Positions 45,624 through 54,372 of a stretch of DNA of 64,000 bases are shown here, piece by piece. This stretch comes from Erythrobacter dokdonensis DSW-74 (GTDB taxonomy: Bacteria; Pseudomonadota; Alphaproteobacteria; Sphingomonadales; Sphingomonadaceae), in NCBI RefSeq assembly GCF_001677335.1, contig NZ_LZYB01000001.1, forward strand, positions 310,001 through 374,000, in the 5' to 3' direction. Numbering within the stretch: the first letter of the stretch is position 1; every line of letters starts with the position of its first letter. Made by a program: the position numbers and the translations under genes. The notes beneath the pieces were generated by a model. It was not told the origin of the DNA. It worked only from the letters and a program-made list of their open reading frames with translations, and made no database searches.

Positions 45624-46379
45624 ATGCTAGGGGCGGTGCCCGTGCTGCTGGCGGCGGGCTTCCTTGTTACCGCGCTGCTGTATGCCAGCGTCGGTTTCGG
45701 GGGCGGTTCGACCTATTCGGCGCTGCTGGCGCTGTCGGGGCTGGATTACCGCGTGCTGCCGCTGGTCAGCCTCGCCTGCAACATCGTGGTGGTGGCGGGC
45801 GCGAGCATTCGCTTCGCGCGGGCCGGTATTACCCCGTGGCGCCCGGCGCTGGTGCTGGTCGGTCTGGCCGCGCCCGCCAGCTTCCTCGGCGGGCTGGTGC
45901 CGATCGGGCGGGAGGCCTTTCTGACCCTGCTGGGTGCGAGCCTTGTGTTGACCAGCCTGACCATGCTGGTGCCCGTGGCCGAGGCGCACGCGGGCGAGCC
46001 GACGCGGTTTGCCCGGTGGATGCCCTTTGTCGCGCCGCCACTGGGGTTTCTGGCCGGACTGGTGGGGATTGGCGGCGGCATCTTCCTTGCCCCGCTGTTG
46101 CATCTGGCCCGCTGGCAGGGCGCGCGTGCGATTGCCGCGACCGCGAGCTTGTTCATCCTCGTCAATTCGCTGTTCGGTCTGGCCGGACAATTGCTCAAGA
46201 ATGGTCCCGGCATGATGGGCCAGGCGATCGGCGCAGGCTTGCCGCTGCTGCTGGCGGTGGTGGTGGGCGGCCAGATCGGCAGCCTCATGGCCGCACGCCT
46301 GCTGCCGCTCCAATGGATCCGCTGGCTGACCGCGGTGCTGGTGCTGGTGGTGGGGGTGCGGCTGCTGGCGGGGGTGTGA
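45624..46379 (+). CDS. TauE/SafE family sulfite-exporter-like membrane protein
   Basis: A 251-residue integral membrane protein with about seven or eight hydrophobic helices. It shows the two half repeats typical of TauE/SafE: VGFGGGSTYSALLALSGLDY and VGIGGGIFLAPLLHLARWQ. Members export sulfite, sulfoacetate or related anions; substrate unknown here. ATG at 45624; a GTG immediately before is in frame and equally possible. Stands alone between secA and a tRNA. Confidence 0.85.
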   Translation: MLGAVPVLLAAGFLVTALLYASVGFGGGSTYSALLALSGLDYRVLPLVSLACNIVVVAGASIRFARAGITPWRPALVLVGLAAPASFLGGLVPIGREAFLTLLGASLVLTSLTMLVPVAEAHAGEPTRFARWMPFVAPPLGFLAGLVGIGGGIFLAPLLHLARWQGARAIAATASLFILVNSLFGLAGQLLKNGPGMMGQAIGAGLPLLLAVVVGGQIGSLMAARLLPLQWIRWLTAVLVLVVGVRLLAGV

Positions 46380-46410
46380 GGCCGCGTAAGTCACTGTTTT
46401 GAAAAGGAAA

Positions 46411-46485
46411 TGGCTCCCCGAGTAGGATTCGAACCTACGGCCATTCGATTAACAGTCGAATGCTCTACCGCTGAGCTATCGGGGA
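46411..46485 (-). tRNA. tRNA-Asn (anticodon GTT)
   Basis: A 75-base tRNA on the minus strand with encoded CCA (46411-46413). Acceptor TCCCCGA pairs with TCGGGGA, discriminator G. Anticodon stem ATTCGA/TCGAAT around loop CTGTTAA gives GTT. T-arm GTAGGTTCGAATCCTAC. Confidence 0.97.
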
Positions 46486-46519
46486 GCAACCGGCAGACAA
46501 GTCCGCTGGCAGAGGCGCG

Positions 46520-46548
46520 CCTATATGGGGCGGGGCGGATGATTGCAA
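46520..46548 (-). promoter_or_regulatory. predicted promoter of tRNA-Asn
   Basis: On the minus strand TTGCAA (46548-46543) and TATAGG (46525-46520) with a 17-base spacer, about 35 bases before the tRNA. A good match for a strong housekeeping promoter. Confidence 0.5.
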
Positions 46549-46576
46549 GGGGGTTTTGACACTCTTCGTGCGTGAT

Positions 46577-47371
46577 CTAGCCCGTCACGAATTGCTCCGC
46601 GACGATCCGCTCCTCGAGGCTCTGGCCCGGGTCGAACAGCAGGGTGAGCGCAATGTCCTGCGCGATCTGGAGGCGGACCTCGGCAATGTCGCGCAGTTCC
46701 TTCTGGTCGGCGACGGCCGCAACCGGGCGCTTGGACGGGTCGAGCACCTTCAGGATGATCTTCATCCGGTCGGGCAGAATCGCCCCGCGCCAGCGCCGCG
46801 GGCGGAACGGGCTGATCGGGGTAAGCGCGAGCATCTTGCTATCCAGCGGCAGGATCGGGCCATTTGCCGACAGGTTGTAAGCGGTCGAGCCCGCAGGCGT
46901 CGCCACCAGCACACCGTCGCACACCAGTTCGTTGATCCGCACCCGGTCGCCCACCGTAACCTCGATCTTGGCGGTCTGGCGCGTTTCGCGCAGCAGCGAG
47001 AGTTCATTGATGGCGCAAAACTCGTGACTTTCGCCGTCCTGCGTAATTGCTTCAACGCGTAAGGGCGAAATCGACCACCGCCGCGCCTTTGCGACCCGCG
47101 CCGCGATCGCCGCGCGCTTGTCGTAGCGGTTCATCAGGAAACCGACCGTGCCCAGGTTCATGCCATAGGCGGGGATCACGCGCCCGGAATCGATCATCGC
47201 GTGGAGTGTCTGCAGCATGAAACCGTCCCCGCCGAGCACCACCACCGCGTCTGCCTGACTGACAGGAACCCATTCTCCCTGGTTCAGAAGTGCATAATGC
47301 GCCTCCTGAGCCCGCGGTGTGTCGGAGGCCAGCAGCGCGAGGCGCTGGAAAGGCGTGCCGTTGCTCGTCAT
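46577..47371 (-). CDS. nadK: NAD kinase
   Basis: A 264-residue kinase that makes NADP from NAD. Motifs: VVVLGGDGFMLQTLH (catalytic GGDG near residue 46), GMNLGTVGFLMNRY, AINELSLLRE and VCDGVLVATPAGSTAYNLSA. ATG at 47371 preceded by GGGAGGGGG at good distance; the longer frame from 47410 has no ribosome site. Single gene, divergent from the EAL gene. Confidence 0.95.
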   Translation of the reverse strand: MTSNGTPFQRLALLASDTPRAQEAHYALLNQGEWVPVSQADAVVVLGGDGFMLQTLHAMIDSGRVIPAYGMNLGTVGFLMNRYDKRAAIAARVAKARRWSISPLRVEAITQDGESHEFCAINELSLLRETRQTAKIEVTVGDRVRINELVCDGVLVATPAGSTAYNLSANGPILPLDSKMLALTPISPFRPRRWRGAILPDRMKIILKVLDPSKRPVAAVADQKELRDIAEVRLQIAQDIALTLLFDPGQSLEERIVAEQFVTG

Positions 47372-47524
47372 CCGTCCCCCTCCCGTTTCGCTGAGCCGGG
47401 GCCATGCCACTTATCCCCGGCGCCGTGCTGGCGGATGGCCCTGATGTGCCAGATTCGACCAGATTGCAAATCATGTAAGCCAGACGCACGATCCGGGGTT
47501 AAGGGGAGAGAGGAAAGGACGGCG

Positions 47525-48355
47525 ATGGACGAGAGCCGGACATCATTGCGAATGGCCGCGCGCGGCAGCTTGCCCGGCGTGCGCCCCGGCATGCTCGAGG
47601 CCGATTTGCTGCGCGCGCTCGACCGGCGCGAGATCGAAGTGTTGTTCCAGCCGCAGTTTTCCTGTGCCAGCGGCGCTGTGGTCGGGGCCGAGGCGCTGGC
47701 GCGCTGGCGGCATCCCACGCTGGGCGCGATCGGCGCACGCGATCTCTTTGCGATTGCCGAGCGCGCCGCACTGGTGGCTCCGCTATCACGCCATGTCGTC
47801 GCCCGCGCCCTGGAGGACGCAGCGACCTGGCCGGACAATCTCACCTTGTCCCTGAACATCACCCCCGAGGAACTGGGCGAGGAGCGCTTCGCCGCCGATT
47901 TCGCCGCCCTGATCGGGCAGTCGGATATTGCCCCGTCACGATTGATGCTGGAGATCACCGAGGATCTGCTGTTGCGCAATCTCAAGCAGGCCGCCGCAGC
48001 GTTGGGCGCGCTGCGCAAGCTGGGATTCCGCACCGCGCTCGACGATTTCGGCGCTGGCTTCTGCAATTTCCGCTATTTGCGCGAACTCCCGCTTGATGGC
48101 TTGAAGCTCGACAAGGTGATGGTCGACGGCGTGCCCGGCGATCCCACCGCGCTTGCTGTTTTCCGGGCGATTGTGGCGCTCGGCAAGGCACTGGGCCTTG
48201 CGATCTATGCCGAGGGGATCGAGACCGAGATCCAGCGCGCCGCAATCACCGCAGAAGGTTGCGACCATTGGCAAGGTTTCCTGCGCGCCCAGCCAATGTC
48301 GAGCGAAAGCGTGCTCGCACTGGCCAAGACGGCGCGGGGGATGGGCCATGGTTAG
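47525..48355 (+). CDS. stand-alone EAL-domain cyclic-di-GMP phosphodiesterase
   Basis: A 276-residue protein consisting almost only of an EAL domain, cytoplasmic. Metal and catalytic residues are in place: LFQPQFSCASG, AEALARW (Glu56-Ala-Leu), LSLNITPEEL (Asn), LMLEITEDLL (Glu), ALDDFGAGFCNFRYL (Asp pair), LKLDKVMVDG (Lys) and YAEGIETE (Glu), so hydrolysis of c-di-GMP is expected. No sensory domain is attached; the first 25 residues are basic. Ribosome site GAGAGGAAAGGA. The 3' end overlaps the convergent peptidase gene by four bases. Confidence 0.9.
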   Translation: MDESRTSLRMAARGSLPGVRPGMLEADLLRALDRREIEVLFQPQFSCASGAVVGAEALARWRHPTLGAIGARDLFAIAERAALVAPLSRHVVARALEDAATWPDNLTLSLNITPEELGEERFAADFAALIGQSDIAPSRLMLEITEDLLLRNLKQAAAALGALRKLGFRTALDDFGAGFCNFRYLRELPLDGLKLDKVMVDGVPGDPTALAVFRAIVALGKALGLAIYAEGIETEIQRAAITAEGCDHWQGFLRAQPMSSESVLALAKTARGMGHG

Positions 48356-50346
48356 GGACGCGGTTCAGCGCCTTTCAGATGGCGGTCGAACCAGTCGATA
48401 ACCCGGCGAAGCGAATCGATCTGGTTTTCTCGCTTGGCGAACCCGTGGCCTTCGGCGGGGTAGAAAACCGTCTCGTTCGGCGTGCCGATCTCGGCAAGGA
48501 TCGCCGCAACCTCCTCCGCCTGACCGCGGGGCACCCGGATGTCCCGGTCGCCCTGTAGTGAGAGCAGAGGTGCCTTGATGTTGCGGATATAGGTGATCGG
48601 CGAGGTTGCCTCGTAGACCTTGCGATCCTTTACCGGGTCACCCAGCAGCGAGATCAGGTATTGCCGCAAGAGCGCATCCGAGGTCTCGTACATGCTGAAC
48701 CAGTTGATGATGCCGAACAATTGCGCGCCTGCCGCGAATTCGTCGGGCGTTTTGGCGAGCGCGATCAATGTCATGTAGCCGCCATAGGATCCGCCCGTGA
48801 TCCCGACCTTGTCCGGATCGACATAGCCGCTTTCGACAAGAAACTGCTTTCCAGCGATGACATCGCGCAGATCGCCGCCGCCCAGGTCCTGATAGTTCGC
48901 ATTCTGGAACGGTTGGCCATAGCCGGTTGAACCGCGGACGTTGGGTTGCATGACGATATAGCCGCGGCTGGCGAGCGCGGTGGCGGTGCGGTTGAAGCCG
49001 TCGCGGCTCTGACCGGTCGGTCCGCCATGGGGCAGCATGACGGCAGGGTTGGTGCCGTCGCGCTTGAGGTTGAACGGCATGGTGACAATCGCGCTGATCA
49101 GCGTCCCGTCGAAGCTCTTGTAGGTGACGATCCGGGTCTTGGGCAGGTTCTCCGGCTTGAGGCTGGCCACGCCCATCGCCGTGACGGCATTGGCGCTGCC
49201 GGTTGCAAGGTCGACTACCTGCAGATCGCTCGGACGGTCCGCTCCCGAATGGGCGACGAGAATGCGCCCGCCATCGGGAGAGAACGGCGTATCGGCACCT
49301 GCAAAGCTGTTGATGCCCGGCGGTAGAGGCAGCGGCCTTTCCTGCAGCGTTGCCACATCGACCAGCGAGGCGGTGGTGCGGCCGTCTTCATTGCGGGTCA
49401 CCGTGAGGGTCTTGCCATCGGGGCTGAAGGTCCCGGTCGACTGTTCCCATGGTGTTGGCGCCAGCCAGCGCCAGGACTTCGCGCTTGTATCGTAGATGCC
49501 GGCGCGCAGCTGGCCCGTTCCCTCGTTGGTGGCTACCGCCACCAGCCTGCCATCGGCCGTCACGTCGCTTGCTTCGTAGATCGTGCCGGGCTTGCCTAGA
49601 ATGAGTTGTGCCTTGCCGCTCGGCACCTCGATCCGCCAGACCTCGGCCAGCGTGCTGTTGGCGTTCGAGCGCACCGCCATCAGCGCCTTGCCGTCCTCGA
49701 TCCATGCTATCGGTCTCCAGCGCAGGGCCGGGTCAGGCTCGGTCACCAGCGGCATTGTCTGACCGGTCGCAAGATCGATCAAAGCGAGGTTGACCTGCCC
49801 TTCGCTGCGCAGCTTGGTCGAAACCGCCCCCGTCGTGCCGCCCGGCGCGATCACCAGCGATGTCTCTCGCAATTCGGGCGTCCTGGTAAGGTTCCGCACC
49901 GCACCGCCATTGGCCGGCACGGCGAAGATATCGAACTGTTCGTCTCCACCGACATCCTCAGTGAAATACAACAGGCTCCCGTCGAGCGAAGGCATCAGTC
50001 CGCCCTGCCGCTCTTCGGAACGGGTCAACTGGACCGGCCAGCCCCCGGTCGAGGGGATTTTCCAGATATTGTTCCGGCCCGTCAGGCTGGTCACAAGGAA
50101 GATCTCCTTGCCGTCGCGGCTCCACGCAGTAGCGCCCAGCGTGCGGGAATAGGAAAGGTCCTCGACGGGGACGGCGGCCGCTTCGGGATTGACCGGGCTT
50201 TCCAGACCGGCCGGATCGCTTACCGGTCGGTCAGGGCTGGCAACCTGTCCGGAAACCGGCGAGCCGAACAGCAGCATCGATGCCGATGCCATAATCAAAA
50301 CCCGCGGAATTTGGCGATATCGTCCGCTCGACGTCGAATAGCGCAT
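48352..50346 (-). CDS. S9 family prolyl-oligopeptidase-like peptidase, exported
   Basis: A 664-residue serine peptidase of the S9C/acylaminoacyl-peptidase type. A signal peptide (VLIMASASMLLFGSPVSGQ) is followed by a beta-propeller with recurring S.DG/T..DG blades (WSRDGKEIFLVTS, LMPSLDGSLLYFTED, FSPDGKTLTVTR, PFSPDGGRILVAHSG), then an alpha/beta-hydrolase with nucleophile GGSYGGYMTLIA, Asp in GDRDIRVPRGQ and His in PAEGHGFAK. Probably periplasmic, cleaving peptides. Start: ATG with AGGGGGGACT upstream; the earlier start at 50409 has no signal-peptide logic. Confidence 0.88.
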   Translation of the reverse strand: MRYSTSSGRYRQIPRVLIMASASMLLFGSPVSGQVASPDRPVSDPAGLESPVNPEAAAVPVEDLSYSRTLGATAWSRDGKEIFLVTSLTGRNNIWKIPSTGGWPVQLTRSEERQGGLMPSLDGSLLYFTEDVGGDEQFDIFAVPANGGAVRNLTRTPELRETSLVIAPGGTTGAVSTKLRSEGQVNLALIDLATGQTMPLVTEPDPALRWRPIAWIEDGKALMAVRSNANSTLAEVWRIEVPSGKAQLILGKPGTIYEASDVTADGRLVAVATNEGTGQLRAGIYDTSAKSWRWLAPTPWEQSTGTFSPDGKTLTVTRNEDGRTTASLVDVATLQERPLPLPPGINSFAGADTPFSPDGGRILVAHSGADRPSDLQVVDLATGSANAVTAMGVASLKPENLPKTRIVTYKSFDGTLISAIVTMPFNLKRDGTNPAVMLPHGGPTGQSRDGFNRTATALASRGYIVMQPNVRGSTGYGQPFQNANYQDLGGGDLRDVIAGKQFLVESGYVDPDKVGITGGSYGGYMTLIALAKTPDEFAAGAQLFGIINWFSMYETSDALLRQYLISLLGDPVKDRKVYEATSPITYIRNIKAPLLSLQGDRDIRVPRGQAEEVAAILAEIGTPNETVFYPAEGHGFAKRENQIDSLRRVIDWFDRHLKGAEPRP

Positions 50347-50427
50347 TTCAGTCCCCCCTTGTCCCGGTTCAAGCCGGCCGGAGGCTAGCAGATCGCGAAG
50401 CCGTGTCACTCCGGATTTGCGGAGTTT

Positions 50428-53400
50428 TCAGGCTGCCTTCTTTGCCTTTGCCGCTTTCCTGACGATGCCAGACAGGCCCTTGGTCAGCTGGAACAACCCG
50501 TTGAGTCGGCTCAGCGGATCGCTCCATGCGCGGTTGATCACCAGCTTCATGTCCGGGCGCAGCTTGGCAGTGTCTTTCCCGCCGTCATTGAGCCGCTCGA
50601 CATAGGCGATCAGGCCCATGGGATCGGGGAAGTCGTCCTGATGGAATGTCACCAGCGTCCCGCGCGCGCCAACATCGATCTTGGCGATATTGGCCGTGAT
50701 CGCCTGATGCTTGATCTCTATCAGCCGGATGAGGTTTTTGGTCGGCTGCGGCAGGTCGCCGAAACGGTCGATCATCTCGGCGGCGAGGCTCTCGATCTCG
50801 TTCTGTCCTTCCGCCTGGTTGAGGCGGCGGTAGAGGCCCATGCGCACGGCGAGGTCGGGGACGTAATCCTCGGGGATCATGATCGGGGCATCGACCGTGA
50901 TCTGGGGGCTTACCTTGTCGCGCGGTCGCTCGAGGCCCATCTCGCCCGCCTTGGCGGCCAGGATCGCTTCCTCCAGCATCGCCTGGTAGAGTTCGAAGCC
51001 GACTTCGCGGATATGGCCCGATTGCTCGTCGCCCAGAAGGTTGCCCGCGCCGCGAATGTCGAGATCGTGGCTCGCCAGCTGAAAGCCCGCGCCAAGGCTG
51101 TCGAGATCGCCCAGCACCTTCAGCCGCTTCTGCGCGACTTCCGACAGGGCAACATCTTTCTCGTGCGTCAGATAGGCATAGGCGCGCAGCTTGGCGCGGC
51201 CCACGCGCCCGCGCAACTGGTAGAGCTGCGCCAGGCCGAAGCGGTCGGCACGGTGGATGATGATGGTATTGGCGGAGGGGATGTCCAATCCGCTTTCGAC
51301 GATGGTGGTCGATAGCAGCACGTCATACTTGCGGTCGTAGAAAGCGCCCATCCGCTCCTCGACCTCGCCGGGCGACATCTGGCCGTGGGCCGAGACCGAC
51401 TTGATCTCGGGCACGTGTTCACGCAGCCATTCCTCGACCGTCGCCATATCGGAGATGCGCGGCACGACGATGAAGCTCTGCCCGCCGCGGTGATGTTCGC
51501 GCAGCAGCGCCTCGCGGATCACCATGTCGTCCCATTCCATCACATAGGTGCGCACCGCGAGGCGATCCACCGGCGGGGTCTGGATGGTGGAAAGCTCGCG
51601 CAGCCCGCTCATCGCCATTTGCAAGGTGCGCGGGATCGGGGTGGCGGTGAGGGTGAGGACGTGGACATCGGCGCGCAGCTGCTTCAGCTTTTCCTTGTGG
51701 GTGACGCCAAAGCGCTGCTCCTCGTCGACGATGACAAGGCCGAGGTTCTTGAACTTGGTGCTCTTCGACAGGATCGCGTGGGTGCCGACCACCAGATCGA
51801 TCTGCCCGTTTTCAAGCCCCTCGCGGGTTTCGGCAGCCTCCTTTGCGGATACCAGCCGTGACAGCCGCCCGACCTTGAGCGGGAAGCCGGAGAAGCGTTC
51901 CGCGAAGTTCTGATAATGCTGGCGGGCAAGCAGGGTTGTGGGAGCGACGATGGCGACTTGCTGCCCGTTCATCGCCGCGACAAAGGCCGCGCGCAGGGCG
52001 ACCTCGGTCTTGCCGAAGCCGACATCGCCGCACACCAGCCGGTCCATCGGGCGGCCGCTTTCGAGGTCCGACAGCACATCGGCGATGGCGCGTTCCTGAT
52101 CCTCGGTCTCCGACCACGGGAAGCGGTCGACGAACTGGTTGAGGGTGGCCGGATCAGCCGGGAGGGCGGGGGCCTGCCTCAGCGCACGCGCCGCGGCGAC
52201 CTGCATAAGTTCGCCGGCAATGGCGGTGATGCGCTCCTTGAGTTTCGCCCGCCGCCGCTGCCACGCCTCGCCGCCCAACCGGTCGAGCGGCACGACCTGA
52301 TCGGACGAGCCGTAGCGCGAGAGGACATCGATGTTCTCGACCGGAATGAACAGCTTGTCGCCGCCCGCATATTCGAGCGCGACGCAATCATGCTGGCTTT
52401 TGCCGACGGGAATCGGCTCGAGGCCGAGATATTTCCCGATCCCGTGTTCGACATGAACCACCAGATCACCGCGCGACAGGGCCTGAAGTTCGGCGAGGAA
52501 GGCATCGGAATCCTTGCGCTTCTTCTTGCGCCGCACCAGCCGGTCGCCCAGCACGTCGGCCTCGGTGAGGAGTTCGAGGCTGTCATTGGCGAAGCCGTTC
52601 TCGAGCGGCAGCACCAGCACCGCGACCTTGCCCTTGGCCGCAAGGCCGAGCCCGTGCTGCCAGCTGTCCGCCAGAGCGGTGGGTGCGCCGGCCTCTTCGA
52701 GGATCGAGGCTATGCGCCGCGCGCTGCCGGTGGAATAGGCGGCGAAGAGCGGCTTGCGAGCGGCCTTGGCTACGGCCTTGAGATGCGCGGCGGCGGCCTC
52801 GTAGATATTCTCGCCGCGCCCGCGTTCGGGAGCGAAATCGCGGCCCGAGCGAAAGCCGAAATCGAGGACGGCCGCGCCTTCCTCGGCGGCGAAGCCGCTC
52901 GCGCGATGGGCGGGAAGCGCAGCCAGCGCAGCATCGAATTCTGCGCGGGTCAGATAGAGCGCTTCCGGCGCCAGCGGGCGATAGCTGCCCTTCCTCTCGC
53001 CGGCGATCCGGCCGCGCTGTTCATGATAGTCGGCAATATCAGACAGGCGTTCTTCGGCAGCCCCGAGAGCTCCCTGATCGATCACCACAAGATCATTCTT
53101 GCCGATATGGTCGAACAGGCTTGCCAGCTTCTCTTCGAACAGCGGCAGCCAGTGTTCCATCCCCGCCAGCCGCCGCCCGTCGGACACGGCCTCGTAAAGC
53201 GGGTCCTGCGTCGCATGGGCGCCGAACAGCTCGCGGTAGCGGGTGCGGAAGCGCTTGATGCTGTCCTCGTCCACCAGCGCCTCGGAGGCGGGCAGCAGGA
53301 GGTGCTGGTCAACCCGCTCAACCGTAAGCTGGGTGGCCGGGTCGAACAGGCGCAGGCTTTCCAGTTCATCGCCGAAGAAATCGAGCCTGAGCCCGGCATC

Positions 53401-53943
53401 GAGGCTGGAGGGAAAGATGTCGACGATCGAGCCGCGCACCGCGAATTCGCCATGATCGATCACCGTGTCGGTGCGGCTGTAGCCCTGTCGGGTGAGCAGC
53501 GCGGCGAGGCTTTCGTGGCCGATGCTGGTGCCGGGACGAAACTCGCGCACGCTCTCTCGCACCCGGAACGGGGTGAGCACGCGCTGCAGCACCGCGTTGA
53601 CCGTGGTGACCAGCAGCTGTGCGCTGCCCGACGGGTTCTGCAGTCGGTGCAGCGTCGCCAGCCGTTCGGCGCTGATCGAGAGCGCCGGGCTGGCGCGGTC
53701 ATAGGGCAGGCAGTCCCACGCCGGGAAGGTCAGCACCTCGACCTCGGGCGCGAAAAAGCGTGCCGCCTCGGCGCCTGCGCGCATCGCCGCTTCGTCGGGT
53801 GCGATGAACACTGCGCGCTGCCCGCCCTTAACCCCGTGCGCCGCACGCGCGATGTCTGCCAGCACCAGCGGCAGGCTCCCGCGCGGCAGCGAGGACAGGG
53901 TCAGCGGCTCGCGCGCGGACAGGATGCGGTTGAGATCGGGCAT
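50428..53943 (-). CDS. mfd: transcription-repair coupling factor Mfd
   Basis: A 1171-residue DNA translocase that removes stalled RNA polymerase and recruits UvrA. UvrB-like amino-terminal module (GSLPLVLADIARAAHG, LTFPAWDCLPYDRASPA), RNA-polymerase-interaction domain (GDLVVHVEHGIGKYLGLE), and RecG-like motor with Walker A CGDVGFGKTEVALRAAF (near residue 640), DEEQRFGVTHKEKLK, TLTATPIPRTLQMAMSGLR and QLRGRVGRAKLRAYAYL. The carboxy-terminal D7 domain is complete. The upstream gene on this strand is sdhE, 66 bases away. Confidence 0.96.
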   Translation of the reverse strand: MPDLNRILSAREPLTLSSLPRGSLPLVLADIARAAHGVKGGQRAVFIAPDEAAMRAGAEAARFFAPEVEVLTFPAWDCLPYDRASPALSISAERLATLHRLQNPSGSAQLLVTTVNAVLQRVLTPFRVRESVREFRPGTSIGHESLAALLTRQGYSRTDTVIDHGEFAVRGSIVDIFPSSLDAGLRLDFFGDELESLRLFDPATQLTVERVDQHLLLPASEALVDEDSIKRFRTRYRELFGAHATQDPLYEAVSDGRRLAGMEHWLPLFEEKLASLFDHIGKNDLVVIDQGALGAAEERLSDIADYHEQRGRIAGERKGSYRPLAPEALYLTRAEFDAALAALPAHRASGFAAEEGAAVLDFGFRSGRDFAPERGRGENIYEAAAAHLKAVAKAARKPLFAAYSTGSARRIASILEEAGAPTALADSWQHGLGLAAKGKVAVLVLPLENGFANDSLELLTEADVLGDRLVRRKKKRKDSDAFLAELQALSRGDLVVHVEHGIGKYLGLEPIPVGKSQHDCVALEYAGGDKLFIPVENIDVLSRYGSSDQVVPLDRLGGEAWQRRRAKLKERITAIAGELMQVAAARALRQAPALPADPATLNQFVDRFPWSETEDQERAIADVLSDLESGRPMDRLVCGDVGFGKTEVALRAAFVAAMNGQQVAIVAPTTLLARQHYQNFAERFSGFPLKVGRLSRLVSAKEAAETREGLENGQIDLVVGTHAILSKSTKFKNLGLVIVDEEQRFGVTHKEKLKQLRADVHVLTLTATPIPRTLQMAMSGLRELSTIQTPPVDRLAVRTYVMEWDDMVIREALLREHHRGGQSFIVVPRISDMATVEEWLREHVPEIKSVSAHGQMSPGEVEERMGAFYDRKYDVLLSTTIVESGLDIPSANTIIIHRADRFGLAQLYQLRGRVGRAKLRAYAYLTHEKDVALSEVAQKRLKVLGDLDSLGAGFQLASHDLDIRGAGNLLGDEQSGHIREVGFELYQAMLEEAILAAKAGEMGLERPRDKVSPQITVDAPIMIPEDYVPDLAVRMGLYRRLNQAEGQNEIESLAAEMIDRFGDLPQPTKNLIRLIEIKHQAITANIAKIDVGARGTLVTFHQDDFPDPMGLIAYVERLNDGGKDTAKLRPDMKLVINRAWSDPLSRLNGLFQLTKGLSGIVRKAAKAKKAA

Positions 53944-54009
53944 GGTGTTTCCAGTGAAGCTCCGCGCGCCGGAGCGGTTCCCGCAAAAAGTGGGCAGGGC
54001 AGGGGCGCC

Positions 54010-54300
54010 CTAGCGCGGAATATCGACGTAATCGAGGCGTTGCATTGCCGCCAACAAATCGCCGGCCAGATGTGACGGCGGCGCGGCACTGCCGAGAGCC
54101 CAGGCCATCACATCGACATCGTCTTCGTCGAGCAGTGCCTCGAACCATGCCAGCTCGGCCTCGCCCCAATCGGCGTGATAGCGATCGTAGAAGCCACCGA
54201 TCATGTAATCGGCCTCGCGCGTGCCGCGATGCCACGAACGGAACTTGGCGCGCGCAAGACGTTGTTCGAAGGATGGGCCAGATGGGAGGGTCTTGGTCAT
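54010..54300 (-). CDS. sdhE: FAD assembly factor SdhE
   Basis: A 96-residue protein that promotes covalent flavinylation of succinate dehydrogenase. The family's FAD-transfer motif RGxxE is seen in AKFRSWHRGTREADYMIGGF; the AWFEALLDEDDVDVMAW part is also typical. Start is ATG at 54300 with AGGTGAG five bases away; a GTG at 54309 is less likely. Divergent from recG. Confidence 0.92.
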   Translation of the reverse strand: MTKTLPSGPSFEQRLARAKFRSWHRGTREADYMIGGFYDRYHADWGEAELAWFEALLDEDDVDVMAWALGSAAPPSHLAGDLLAAMQRLDYVDIPR

Positions 54301-54372
54301 GGCGCTCACCTAGCCACAGCTTCCCGCCGCTTCAACTCGCAAAGACGCGACCGGGATGGTAGCGGATGCGTT